From the NCBI GenBank assembly GCA_004010275.1, contig RBWT01000083.1:1-34693 (forward strand): a DNA stretch of 34,693 nucleotides, given 5' to 3'. The notes under the pieces were generated by a model. That model was not told where the DNA came from. It made no database searches and saw nothing but the letters and a program-made list of their open reading frames with translations. Of the stretch, positions 1 through 7,339 are shown piece by piece (the stretch's first letter is position 1; the number at the start of each line of letters is the position of its first letter). Origin of the DNA: Streptomyces huasconensis. Lineage in GTDB: Bacteria; Actinomycetota; Actinomycetes; Streptomycetales; Streptomycetaceae. The position numbers and the translations under genes are program-made.

Positions 1-146
1 AGCGCGCAGTTCCCCGCGCCCCTGACGGGGGCGGTCTCGTGGGTTCGTGCGGATGTGAGGGCTGAGCGCGCAGTTCCCCGCGCCCCTGACGGGGGCGGGT
101 GTGAGAGGGGTGAGCGCGCAGTTCCCCGCGCGCCCCTAGATGGGGG
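1..146. repeat. Three copies of a hairpin-forming intergenic repeat
   Basis: Three near-identical units begin with AGCGCGCAGTTCCCCGCGC at 1, 65 and 113. The first two continue as CCCTGACGGGGGCGG, so CGCCCC and GGGGCG can pair around TGA. The third is altered (CCCTAGATGGGGG) and runs directly into the next gene. Spacing is 64 and then 48 bp. Sequences of this kind recur between Streptomyces genes; a terminator-like or mobile-palindrome role is inference. Every unit introduces stops in the frame of the downstream gene. Confidence 0.75.
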
Positions 147-1129
147 CCGGCTTGGGGGGGAAGGAGCGGCGGGCCCTCTGGCTTTGGGGGTATGGGCTGT
201 TCAGTGTGGGGGAGCTTGGGGGGAGTGAAGACGTCAACGCGCGTGTGCTGCGCGATGCCGAGGCTCGGGGGGATCGGTGGAGTACGGCCGCTGGGCTTGC
301 TCTTCGGGGGATGCATGCCTTGATGCGGGGGGATCTGGACACCGTCGGGCGGGACGCGTCGCGGGCCGTGGCGTTGTTCCGGGAGCTCGGGGATCAGTGG
401 GGGGAGTTGCAGGGCATCGCCCCGCTCGCCGTGCTCGCCGAGATCAAGGGGGAGTACGACGAGGCCGCCCGCCGGCAGCACGAAGGGCTCCGTATCGCCC
501 GTGAGCTGGGGCTGGAGGCCGAGGTCGCCGCGCGGCTCTCGGGGCTCGGGCGTCTCGCCCTGCTCGCCCGGGACTGGGAGCGCGCCCGTGAGCTGCACGA
601 GGAGGCCCGGCGGCGCGCCGCCGCCCAGGGCTACCGCTACGGCGAGATCCACGCCGAAATGGGCCTCGCCCTGGGGGCCCGGCGCTCCGGAGACCTCGCC
701 GCCGCCGAGTCGTATCTGCTCCGCATCCGCGACCGCCACGCCGACGTCTCCTCCCCCGCCGGTGACCACCTGCTCCACGCCGAGCTGGGCTTCATCGCCG
801 AACTCCGCGGCGACGCCCACCGTGCCGAGGCCGAGCACCGGCACGGCCTCGCCATCGCCCGGCAGCTGGCCGAGCCCCGTGCCCTCGCCCTCTCCCTGGA
901 AGGCCTCGCGGGCGCCGCGGCCCTCGCCGGTGACGCCGAACGCGCCGCGCTGATCCTCGGCACCGCCGACGCGGCCCGCCGCAGCGTCGGCGCCCCGCTG
1001 CCGCCCGCCGAGCGCGGTGACGTCGACCGCATCACCGCCGTGGCGAGCGCCTCCCTCGGCCCGGCCGCCTTCGCCCACGCCTTCGAACGCGGCGCCCAGC
1101 TCCCCGCCGACCCCCGTCAGCCCGGTTAG
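140..1129 (+). CDS. TPR-rich C-terminal half of a probable LuxR/SARP-type regulator, likely 5'-truncated
   Basis: The product is about 329 residues of alternating Ala/Leu/Arg-rich helices with repeated motifs of TPR type (for example ARELGLEAEVAARLSGLGRL, then several 35-40 residue units). The C-terminal block, containing ALILGTADAARRSVGAPLPP, resembles the end of large AfsR/LuxR-type ATPase regulators, where TPRs follow the NB-ARC or AAA module. No DNA-binding or ATPase domain is present. The frame is closed by TAG at 137-139, immediately before the first ATG, and no convincing ribosome-binding site precedes that ATG. The sequence upstream is intergenic repeat. I infer that the 5' part of the gene was lost or displaced and that this is a remnant. 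An independent small TPR protein starting at 140 or at GTG 206 cannot be excluded. Confidence 0.6.
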   Translation: MGAGLGGKERRALWLWGYGLFSVGELGGSEDVNARVLRDAEARGDRWSTAAGLALRGMHALMRGDLDTVGRDASRAVALFRELGDQWGELQGIAPLAVLAEIKGEYDEAARRQHEGLRIARELGLEAEVAARLSGLGRLALLARDWERARELHEEARRRAAAQGYRYGEIHAEMGLALGARRSGDLAAAESYLLRIRDRHADVSSPAGDHLLHAELGFIAELRGDAHRAEAEHRHGLAIARQLAEPRALALSLEGLAGAAALAGDAERAALILGTADAARRSVGAPLPPAERGDVDRITAVASASLGPAAFAHAFERGAQLPADPRQPG

Positions 1130-1213
1130 GGTTGGCCTGATCCCGTGGTTCATCCGGGTCACGGGGCATGGGGAACGATCCACCGAGTGGGTCACGACAG
1201 TGGGGGGCCTTCC

Positions 1214-1579
1214 ATGGCACTTTTCGGCAACGCGCACACCATCGATCCGGGCAAGGCGCAGAACGAGTACGCCCGGCTTCTCGGGCACGGCGAGCAGGTC
1301 CACGCCGCGTACCTCCTGATACGCGACACCATGCTGTTCACCGACCGCCGCCTGATCATGGTCGACAAGCAGGGCATCACCGGCAAGAAGGTCGAGTACC
1401 ACTCGGTCCCCTACCGCAGCATCACGCACTTCGCGGTGGAGACGGCCGGGCACTTCGACCTCGACGCCGAGCTGAAGATCTGGATCTCCGGCAACCAGGT
1501 GCCGCTCCAGAAGACGTTCACCAAGGGCGTCGACATCTACGAGGTGCAGGCGATCCTGACGCAGTTCGTCGCCCGCTAG
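1214..1579 (+). CDS. Bacterial PH-domain protein (bPH_1/DUF1696 family)
   Basis: A 121-residue cytosolic protein that is essentially one bacterial pleckstrin-homology-like domain. It shows the family's conserved blocks: MALFGNA at the start, GEQV then YLLIRDTMLFTDRRLI, VDKQGITGKKVEY, YRSITHF, VETAGHFDLDAELKIW and a C-terminal helix ending IYEVQAILTQFVAR. The frame is open further upstream, but ATG 1214 begins exactly at the family N-terminus and is preceded by a G-rich stretch, so I chose it. The family is widespread in bacteria. Its members form oligomeric rings in structures, but their cellular role is poorly defined. The TAG stop is part of a CTAG tetranucleotide (1576-1579). It appears to be a stand-alone gene. 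Confidence 0.9.
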   Translation: MALFGNAHTIDPGKAQNEYARLLGHGEQVHAAYLLIRDTMLFTDRRLIMVDKQGITGKKVEYHSVPYRSITHFAVETAGHFDLDAELKIWISGNQVPLQKTFTKGVDIYEVQAILTQFVAR

Positions 1580-1696
1580 AGCCGCCGGAGACGCAACGCG
1601 GGGCGCCGGGCCCACTTGGCAGAACGATGCCTATCGCCCGGCGCCCGCGTGTGCTTGCCTGGGGGTCATTTCAGCTGTCTGGGGCGGGAGTTGCCG

Positions 1697-2626
1697 GTGC
1701 GTAAGCTGTGGGCCGCGGGAGTACTGGCCGGGGCGTTGCTCCTCGCCGGGTGCGGGGACCCCGGGGCCGGGGGCGAGGCCCCGGAGCCCGTACCGAAGGC
1801 CCCGGGCGCCGAGCGGGCCGAGCGCGCGCCCTCCGCGCCGCCGCCCTCGGCGACCTCCACCACCCGGAAGCGGATCGCCGCCAAGCCGGCCCCCAAGGTG
1901 CTCTACCTCGGTGACTCCCTCGCCATGGAGAACCAGGATGTCCTGGGCGCCCACCTCAAGGACCGACTCGGCGCCCGCTACCGCAGTGCCCCCTACTCAG
2001 GCACCACCCTCTGCGACTACCTCGAAGGCACCGGCAAGGACTCCCTCGTCCCCGACGCCGACAAGGCCGCCGCGCTGATCCGCGCCGAACGGCCGGATTA
2101 CGTCGTACTCCAGTTCTGGGGCAATGCCTGGGGCTACACCCCCTGCATGGACGGCATCACGTACGACAAGGCCCCCGGCAAGTACTTCGACCGGTACGCC
2201 GCCGACGCCCAGGCCCTGACCCGGCAGATCGACGCCGCCGCCGGGGCGGGACGTACGCGTGTCGTGTGGGTCCTCCAGGGCCCCGACGCCATCACGCCCG
2301 ACCGCGTCCGCCGCGTCAACGCCCTGTACCAGGCTCGGGCCCGCGCCTCCGGTGGCCTCGTGGCCGACGCGGGCAAGGCCGTGGCCCCGGCCTCCGCGCG
2401 CTACTCCTGGGCGGAGAAGCTGCCGTGCACTTCCTACGAGACGAAGCACCCGGCGTACTGCACGGAGCCCGGGCGGAACCTCACCGCCCTCCACCGCGCC
2501 AAGGACTACCTGCACTTCTGCCTGGCGCCCACCACGGCCAAGTCCCGGCCCTGCCCGGTGCGTTCGCCCGGCATCCGCCGCATGGCCTCGGCCATCACCG
2601 ACGCCGTCGCGTCAGACCTCCGGTAG
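1697..2626 (+). CDS. Secreted lipoprotein with SGNH/GDSL-hydrolase-like domain
   Basis: A 309-residue predicted lipoprotein. The N-terminus is VRKLWAAGVLAGALLLAGC, with lipobox LAGC and the acylated Cys at about residue 19, followed by a Pro/Ala/Glu-rich linker to about residue 65. The domain starts with VLYLGDSLAMEN (block I, nucleophile Ser in GDS). It continues with YVVLQFWGN (block III-like Asn) and ends with a DYLHFC segment that can supply the catalytic His. Such proteins hydrolyse or transfer acyl groups at the cell surface; the substrate cannot be read from sequence. Four or more Cys residues in the second half suggest disulfides. GTG 1697 was chosen because GGGAG at 1686-1690 precedes it and because it gives a proper signal peptide. 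The frame extends upstream to 1616 without a signal peptide. Confidence 0.8.
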   Translation: MRKLWAAGVLAGALLLAGCGDPGAGGEAPEPVPKAPGAERAERAPSAPPPSATSTTRKRIAAKPAPKVLYLGDSLAMENQDVLGAHLKDRLGARYRSAPYSGTTLCDYLEGTGKDSLVPDADKAAALIRAERPDYVVLQFWGNAWGYTPCMDGITYDKAPGKYFDRYAADAQALTRQIDAAAGAGRTRVVWVLQGPDAITPDRVRRVNALYQARARASGGLVADAGKAVAPASARYSWAEKLPCTSYETKHPAYCTEPGRNLTALHRAKDYLHFCLAPTTAKSRPCPVRSPGIRRMASAITDAVASDLR

Positions 2627-3022
2627 CCGCGGCCCCCACGAAGTCGGCGAAGGCGCCCGGTGAGATGGTGAAGGCCGCCGAGCTTGCCGCGCAGGCTCGC
2701 CGCCAAAGAGCAGGCCATTACCCTGCTCGACAAGCAGGCCACCCCGGCCGCCGTCGCCGACGGGTACGAACCCGCGCGCCAGGCCGCTCGCAACCTCACC
2801 GCCTGGCAGTGGTACCGGCTCGCCACCGAGTGGCGGCCCGACGACTACGACCTCGTCGGCCGCCCTCGCGAGCACGCGCAACTCACCCCGCCCCGCCCCC
2901 TCGGATCAGGGTCAGGGGTCGCACCGCGCAGTACGACATCGCTAACGCACGCGAGGAACTCACCCCGGCCAGTGGCGCCACCCGATACCGTCACCGCTGA
3001 ACCGACCACAAGGAGGCAGCAC
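2627..3022 (+). other. Gene-poor stretch with a possible gene remnant (2684-2880)
   Basis: No convincing complete gene is visible. From about 2684 one frame reads like protein for about 60 residues (LAAKEQAITLLDKQA, then LTAWQWYRLATEW and RPDDYDLVG) before dissolving into low-quality Pro/Arg sequence. An ATG at 2665 in the neighbouring frame starts MVKAAELAAQARR and could join it through a 1-nt shift near 2696. I do not recognise the family. It may be a decayed or indel-damaged small helical protein. The end of the stretch carries AAGGAGG (3010-3016), which belongs to the next gene. Confidence 0.25.
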
Positions 3023-3409
3023 ATGCGTGGCAAATTGGGGTGGGCCGTACTAGGCGCTGCGGTACTTGTCGGCCAGTTTGTTGTAAGCGCATGGCCGCGC
3101 GACACCGCCGAGGCAGACGAAGACGTCCGCCGCAGGTTTGGCGACGACCCAGGCGGCTTCGGGACCCACTTCAGCAGCGGCTCCGGCGGGTACCGGGCGT
3201 GCGGCCATCGAACGTGCAGCAAGAAGGCGACGGATTCGATCCGAAGCCACGACTGCTGCGGTCGGTGCCGGACCGCGAAAGTCCGGGATTGCGTGGTCGA
3301 AGCGATGCGCGACTACGACGGGCCGGGCAGTTTCTACCACGACTTCCACGACGGAATCATGCAGCCAGGCGTATGTACCGTCTGCGGTGAACCGGAGGAA
3401 GCGCACTGA
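3023..3409 (+). CDS. Small exported Cys-rich protein, function unknown
   Basis: A 128-residue protein. The start is well set by AAGGAGG (3010-3016), 6 nt before ATG. Residues 5-24 form one hydrophobic segment (LGWAVLGAAVLVGQFVVSAW), a signal peptide or membrane anchor. The rest is predicted to lie outside the membrane and has eight Cys in three groups: CGHRTC, HDCCGRC and CTVCGEP. A lone Cys in VRDCVVEA adds to them. This pattern could bind zinc or form disulfides; which one is not decidable here. A His/Asp-rich stretch (FYHDFHDG) lies just before the last Cys pair. I do not recognise a named family. It is the first gene of the accessory block ending at 6101 and is separated by 190 nt from the DUF6879 gene. 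Confidence 0.6.
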   Translation: MRGKLGWAVLGAAVLVGQFVVSAWPRDTAEADEDVRRRFGDDPGGFGTHFSSGSGGYRACGHRTCSKKATDSIRSHDCCGRCRTAKVRDCVVEAMRDYDGPGSFYHDFHDGIMQPGVCTVCGEPEEAH

Positions 3410-3485
3410 CGGGCGGGGACTCTCGGCGGGATCACGCGCGAGTGGTGCCATCGCCTCGGCGGCACCCAGCAGGCTCCGCGCGACC

Positions 3486-3497
3486 GATTGCGCGCAA
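3486..3497. promoter_or_regulatory. Candidate operator upstream of the DUF6879-XRE operon
   Basis: The sequence GATTGCGCGCAA contains the 10-bp perfect palindrome TTGCGCGCAA (3488-3497). Its reverse complement includes GCGCAATC, the same octamer that occurs twice at 5215-5232 upstream of the next coupled gene pair. The position, about 105 nt before the operon start, suits autoregulation by the encoded XRE protein. This is inference from motif sharing only. Confidence 0.35.
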
Positions 3498-3599
3498 CTG
3501 AGCAGCATGCTCACCTGTCCGTAATTTCCATCAATCACCGGGCAGTCGGCAGTCTTCCGGCGCATCCTGGTCATCCGACCACAGGCGACCGGAGGGCGC

Positions 3600-4340
3600 A
3601 TGACGCTACGGTTCATCGGCACCACCAGCGACGATGGAGACTGCCCCACCCTGTACGAGATCCCGGAGACCGAGGAGATCCTCGTTCAGGGCGACCGCGA
3701 GACCGACCCCGAGCACCTTGCCCAGCACCGCGACGTCAAGGAGTCGGAGACGTTCGTGCGCATCCCGCGGGCACTCCTCACTCGCTATGCCCCCAGAACC
3801 GGCACACCCCCGCTACAACCGTTCTCCGCGATCTCCCACCTGTTCCGTGACTTCCGGCACACCGCGTTCCGGCTGGAGACCCGCCGGGGCTACGCCTCCG
3901 ACCGCAACAGCCCAAAGTGGCAACGCTGGCTCAGCGGCGAGGACATCGCTGCCGAGCCGCCCAACCCGTGGCGCGAGAACGTCGCCGCCCAGACTGCCCA
4001 GGGCAAGCGGTTCGAACGTGTCCGCCTCGTCGACGCTCCGCCCACGGAGGGGCAACGCTTCCTGCTCGCCAGCGCACCCGGCAACCTCGCCGCTGGGGAG
4101 GACATCCGCAACCTGGCCCGCGCCTACGCCGAGCGGCTCGCCCTGCCCGAATACGACTTCTGGCTGTTCGACTCCAAGATCCTCGTCCGGTTCACGTTCG
4201 ACGCGGACGACTCCACCCTCGGCGTCCACGTCACCGAGGACCCCGCCGAAGTGCTCGCCGCCTGCCAGGCGCGCGACGCCGCATGGCACCACGCCACGCC
4301 TACCGGCGACTACGCCAGGCAGGTACGTTCCAGCGCGTGA
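3600..4340 (+). CDS. DUF6879 protein fused to an N-terminal small partner-like module
   Basis: A 246-residue cytosolic protein. Residues 1 to about 65 (MTLRFIGTTSDDGDCPTLYE through RIPRALLTRYA) resemble the small stand-alone proteins usually encoded just before DUF6879 genes in Streptomyces. Residues from about 80 on, starting FRDFRHTAFRLETRRGYA, match DUF6879: WLSGE, a central RVRLVDAPPTEGQRFLLAS block, NLAAGEDIRNLAR, YDFWLFDSKILVRFTFD and the C-terminal WHHATPTGDYAR. Here the two modules are in one frame with no stop between them. The start has GGAGGG at 3590-3595. The stop TGA overlaps the GTG of the XRE regulator by 4 nt, so the two are probably translationally coupled. The biochemical role is unknown. 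Neighbourhood suggests a partner of the XRE protein, comparable to WhiJ-type regulator/partner sets. Confidence 0.75.
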   Translation: MTLRFIGTTSDDGDCPTLYEIPETEEILVQGDRETDPEHLAQHRDVKESETFVRIPRALLTRYAPRTGTPPLQPFSAISHLFRDFRHTAFRLETRRGYASDRNSPKWQRWLSGEDIAAEPPNPWRENVAAQTAQGKRFERVRLVDAPPTEGQRFLLASAPGNLAAGEDIRNLARAYAERLALPEYDFWLFDSKILVRFTFDADDSTLGVHVTEDPAEVLAACQARDAAWHHATPTGDYARQVRSSA

Positions 4341-5185
4341 CCAGCGACTTTCAGACGGCCCGGGAAGCTCTCGGCGCGCGGCTGCGCGAGCTGCGTACCG
4401 AGGCGGGCCTCGACGGCAAAAACCTCGCCGCCAAACTCGGCTGGCAGACGTCGAAGGTCTCCCGGTTGCAGAACGGCAAGCACACACCCACCCGCGCCGA
4501 TCTCACGGCGTGGGCGCACGCGTGCGAGCAGGCCGACGCGGAAGATGAATTGCAAGGACTGCGTGCCGGCCTGGAGATGGGGCAACGCCACCGGTCATGG
4601 CGACGTCAACTAGCCGGAGGCCACCGCGGCCGACAGGAGATCGCGGTACGCCAGACCGACCTCACCGCGGTGATCCGGGGCCTGGAAGTCTCCCGCATTC
4701 CCGGCCTGTTCCAGACCCCGGAGTACGCCCGTGTCATCTTCGACACCAACGCGGAGTTCCGCGGCATCCCGCCCACGACCGAGGCCGCCGTCGCCGCCCG
4801 CATGCGCCGCCAAGAGGCCCTGTACGACCTGGAGAAGAGTTTCCGCTTCCTGCTGTGCGAGGCAGCCCTGTACCACCGCTCATGCCCGCCCGACGTCATG
4901 GCCGAGCAGCTCGACCGCCTGTACAACCTCCTCGGGCAACGCCGCGTAGAGATCGGCATCCTTCCGTTCGGCACCCAACTACGCCGCACCGCGCCGCACG
5001 GCTTTTGGATCTACGACCGCCGGTTGGTCATCGTCGAGACGATCAGCGAGGAGCTGTGGCTGACCGGTGATGACGACCTGACCCTGTACGAACGGGCGTG
5101 GGAGTGGCTCGCCGAGGCTGCCGAGTACGGATCAATGGCACGCCGCCTGATCGGCCGTGCTCGCGCCTCCCTTGTCCCTCTGTAG
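4337..5185 (+). CDS. XRE-family transcriptional regulator with DUF5753 domain (WhiJ-like)
   Basis: A 282-residue DNA-binding protein. Residues 5-65 form a helix-turn-helix of XRE type (LGARLRELRTEAGLDGKNLA, then LGWQTSKVSRLQNGKHTPT). Residues from about 95 to 275 are the DUF5753 ligand-binding-like domain typical of actinomycete WhiJ-family regulators: the landmark GLEVSRIPGLFQTPEYAR, the block FRFLLCEAALYHR, IGILPFGTQ, and a closing segment with YERAWEWLAEAAEYG. GTG 4337 overlaps the upstream TGA in GTGA, giving an exact coupled start. Members of this family control development and antibiotic production in S. coelicolor together with small partner proteins. The target here is not known; autoregulation through GCGCAATC-type sites is a possibility. 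Confidence 0.88.
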   Translation: MTSDFQTAREALGARLRELRTEAGLDGKNLAAKLGWQTSKVSRLQNGKHTPTRADLTAWAHACEQADAEDELQGLRAGLEMGQRHRSWRRQLAGGHRGRQEIAVRQTDLTAVIRGLEVSRIPGLFQTPEYARVIFDTNAEFRGIPPTTEAAVAARMRRQEALYDLEKSFRFLLCEAALYHRSCPPDVMAEQLDRLYNLLGQRRVEIGILPFGTQLRRTAPHGFWIYDRRLVIVETISEELWLTGDDDLTLYERAWEWLAEAAEYGSMARRLIGRARASLVPL

Positions 5186-5214
5186 GCAATCTCCGGCAGC
5201 CGAGGCCCTCACAT

Positions 5215-5232
5215 GCGCAATCACGCGCAATC
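5215..5232. promoter_or_regulatory. Paired direct repeat, candidate XRE operator
   Basis: GCGCAATC occurs at 5215-5222 and again at 5225-5232, a 10-bp period that would place both sites on one face of the helix. The same octamer is present in inverse orientation at 3486-3493. It lies about 40 nt before ATG 5272. The role as a binding site for the upstream regulator is inferred. Confidence 0.35.
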
Positions 5233-5271
5233 CCCGGACGGGTGCACAATCACAGTCCCTACCGTCCCGGC

Positions 5272-5481
5272 ATGACCGCATGGACACCTGCCCTGAGCAT
5301 TCAGCACATCCCCTGGTCACCGGCTGAAGAGACCGCGTACCGCGCCCTCGTCGACCACACGGGCGGCACCGAGGTCATGCCTCCGTGCCCCGGTTGCAAC
5401 AGCCCAGAACGCGTCTGCGAGGCCGGCGCCCGTCTGCGCCGCGCGCTCCGGGACGCCACCACTGCGAGGCGGGCGACGTGA
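5272..5481 (+). CDS. Small hypothetical protein with CPGC motif
   Basis: A 69-residue protein starting MTAWTPALSIQHIPWSPAEE. It has a short amphipathic N-terminal half, the motif CPGC followed ten residues later by another Cys (SPERVCEAG), and a basic C-terminal tail. The Cys pattern could hold a metal, but three Cys alone are not a complete classic finger. No strong ribosome-binding site precedes ATG 5272. The stop TGA (5479-5481) overlaps the GTG of the next gene in a GTGA junction, which strongly suggests that both are real and coupled. I do not recognise the family. The octamer repeats just upstream suggest regulation in common with the XRE operon. Confidence 0.6.
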   Translation: MTAWTPALSIQHIPWSPAEETAYRALVDHTGGTEVMPPCPGCNSPERVCEAGARLRRALRDATTARRAT

Positions 5482-6101
5482 CCGCGCCCGCACTGCTTGT
5501 TCCGTACATCTCCGCATGGTCCGGCGAACAGCCCACCGAGCGACGCCTCGTGTGCCGTGCCACCGGTATCGCCTACGCCGACGAACAGCCCGACGACCGC
5601 GACCAATACGGCGTCCTGTGGAACGGCCGTGCCCGGGCCCGTGGGGTCGGCCGCCCACGGTTCGGTGAGGTCCACCCGGTCAGACAACGTGAGGCGATGG
5701 CGCACCTGCTGTGCCAGGTGTGCGGGGCTCCGGCCAGCCGCGACGACCGCGGGACTCTGTGGCTGTTGGAGGACAACCGGGCCGACTGGTCCGGGTGGCC
5801 CGATGGACTGATGACCGCGCACCCTCCGGTGTGCTTGCCGTGCGCGCGGCAGGCCGCCGACCTATGCCCGCACCTGCGCGGCAAGTACATCGCCGTACGC
5901 GTCCGCGAAAGCGACGCATGCGCCGTACTCGGCCGCCGGTGGGCACCGACCGCGCTCGGAACTCCGCAACGGCTCGACCAGCACGTGATCCCATACGGCA
6001 ACCCTGCGGCCCGGTGGGTGACGGCCGGACAGCTCATCCGATCACTGCACGGCTGCACCGTCGACGACACCCGGCAGCCGACGAGACCCCGCCGCCGGTA
6101 G
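5478..6101 (+). CDS. Hypothetical protein with paired Cys motifs, coupled to the upstream small gene
   Basis: A 207-residue soluble protein. The N-terminal half (LVPYISAWSGEQPTERRLVC) contains a conserved-looking RATGIAYADE segment. The centre has a zinc-ribbon-like arrangement: LCQVCGAPAS at about residue 80 and VCLPCARQAADLCPH at about residue 120, i.e. two CxxC pairs plus an extra Cys and His. The C-terminal part (GKYIAVRVRESDACAVLGRR, then WVTAGQLIRSLHGC) is predicted alpha/beta. GTG 5478 is fixed by the 4-nt overlap with the preceding stop. I recognise the arrangement as one seen near XRE regulators in Streptomyces, but not a named function. A hairpin terminator follows at 6126-6166. Confidence 0.65.
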   Translation: MTAPALLVPYISAWSGEQPTERRLVCRATGIAYADEQPDDRDQYGVLWNGRARARGVGRPRFGEVHPVRQREAMAHLLCQVCGAPASRDDRGTLWLLEDNRADWSGWPDGLMTAHPPVCLPCARQAADLCPHLRGKYIAVRVRESDACAVLGRRWAPTALGTPQRLDQHVIPYGNPAARWVTAGQLIRSLHGCTVDDTRQPTRPRRR

Positions 6102-6125
6102 CTCCACCCGCGCCGGCGGTGGGAC

Positions 6126-6166
6126 GGGCGTCCGTCCCTCGCTTCCCCCGTCGAGGGCGGACGCCC
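6126..6166 (+). terminator. Hairpin terminator after the accessory operon
   Basis: GGGCGTCCG (6126-6134) pairs with CGGACGCCC (6158-6166), and the stem continues with CCCTC (6136-6140) and GAGGG (6153-6157) across one bulged T. The loop is 12 nt. It lies 25 nt after the stop at 6101. No strong U tract follows, which is common in Streptomyces terminators. Confidence 0.65.
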
Positions 6167-6228
6167 GGCAGGCACGCCCACGGATTGATGTCCTGCGATG
6201 GCGTCTGCCGTCGTTGTCTTGGCCTGGT

Positions 6229-6585
6229 TCAGTCTCCAGCACTGCCGCCATCACCCCCCGCGCCGAACCCACCCGCCCGCGGCTGCCGTGCGGCTTTCAC
6301 CCAGGCAGTACGGCGCATCCTGCGACCTGACAGGATCGAGACCACAGCGCCCAGACCTGATAGAACTCCCAGGACCGCAGCCATCCGCGAGTCCCGCCGC
6401 TCTCGTCGCGGACAGGGGCGCGCTCCGCCGAATCCCCGCCCCTCCCGCCAGCCGAGGCTTTCCCGCCATTCCGAGGTCGTCTGCCGTGTGGCGATTGCCT
6501 GCCGTTGCCTGCATGCGTGAGGCTTCGCCAGGGACACCCCGGCGTTGTACAGCTCGCCGCACTTACGGCACGTGAATACGTTCAC
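6229..6585 (-). CDS. Possible small protein with N-terminal zinc-ribbon-like motif
   Basis: The 118-residue frame begins GTG at 6585. Its first 25 residues look like real protein: VNVFTCRKCGELYNAGVSLA followed by KPHAC. This gives CxxC and a later HxC, enough for a four-ligand zinc site. A short hydrophobic stretch (MAAVLGVLSGLGAVVSIL) lies near residue 68. The remaining sequence is Arg/Gly-rich and less convincing, with weaker third-position G/C bias. A G-rich run lies just before the start codon. It could be a small gene, a gene whose 3' half is decayed, or chance. It is convergent with the preceding operon. Confidence 0.35.
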   Translation of the reverse strand: MNVFTCRKCGELYNAGVSLAKPHACRQRQAIATRQTTSEWRESLGWREGRGFGGARPCPRRERRDSRMAAVLGVLSGLGAVVSILSGRRMRRTAWVKAARQPRAGGFGAGGDGGSAGD

Positions 6586-6846
6586 CGTGTCGCCCCCCCC
6601 ACAGAGTCAGGCCCTTAATCGTATCGAGCGCCCGGGCCTCTACGGGAGTGATTCCGTACGAGGCCCCGTGGGCTGCTTCTTCGTCCGGGCCGGCGCCTAC
6701 GCGGTTGTGCGACGCCAAGGACGCGCGGGGGCGGCCGGAGGTCGCCCGTTCGGAGTAGGCCCGGTCGCCGCCGCACCGCCCTCCGTCACACGCTGTGAGT
6801 CCGCGACGCAGGACTCCCCGACGGAGGACAGAGGAAAGAGGCGGTC
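6586..6846. other. Intergenic stretch without a recognisable gene
   Basis: Between the possible small minus-strand gene and the membrane protein at 6847 I see no supported coding sequence. It includes a C8 run at 6593-6600 and a locally AT-richer patch around 6612-6625 (CCCTTAATCGTATCG) that could belong to a promoter. The ribosome-binding site of the next gene is at its right edge. Confidence 0.4.
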
Positions 6847-7320
6847 ATGAGCAGCGCGACGCCCCCTACGCCGGGCCACTCCACCGGGCCGCAGCACCAT
6901 CCCACCGGACCGCAGCATCATCACCACCCAGTGGAGGAGAACCCGTGGGCCACCGGCGGCACGACGTTCGCCGGTGTGCTGATGCTGGTGAACGGCGTCC
7001 TCGGCGTGTTCGTGGGGATCGCGGGCATCGCTAAGGACGACGTGTACGAGCGGGTCGGCGACTACGTGTACAAGTTCAACCTGACCACGTGGGGCTGGAT
7101 TCACCTGGTGCTCGGGCTCGTCATCACGGTCACCGGCTGGGGCATCCTCAAGGGCGCGGCCTGGGCGAAGGCGACGGGCGTGGCGCTGGCGGCGCTCGGC
7201 GTCGTGGCGCAGTTCCTGTGGCTGCCGTACACGCCGGTGTGGGCGTTCATCTCGATCGCGCTCGGCGTCTTCGTCATCTGGGCGCTGTGCACGGACCGTT
7301 CGGACGTGGCCGGGCCCTGA
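6847..7320 (+). CDS. DUF7144-like four-helix membrane protein with His-rich N-terminus
   Basis: A 157-residue integral membrane protein. Residues 1-35 are cytosolic and His/Pro-rich (two HHPTGPQHHHH-like blocks). Four membrane segments follow: TFAGVLMLVNGVLGVFVGIA, WGWIHLVLGLVITVTGW, a segment around ATGVALAALGVVAQFLWL, and VWAFISIALGVFVIWAL. The TTWGWIHLVLG and WLPYTPVWAF blocks are typical of this actinobacterial membrane family. GAAAGAGG (6832-6839) precedes ATG 6847 at suitable distance. Function is unknown. The His-rich tail might bind metal, but this is only a composition argument. The broken IS element begins 20 nt after the stop. Confidence 0.85.
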   Translation: MSSATPPTPGHSTGPQHHPTGPQHHHHPVEENPWATGGTTFAGVLMLVNGVLGVFVGIAGIAKDDVYERVGDYVYKFNLTTWGWIHLVLGLVITVTGWGILKGAAWAKATGVALAALGVVAQFLWLPYTPVWAFISIALGVFVIWALCTDRSDVAGP

Positions 7321-7339
7321 CGGGAGGGCTCCCGGAGGG

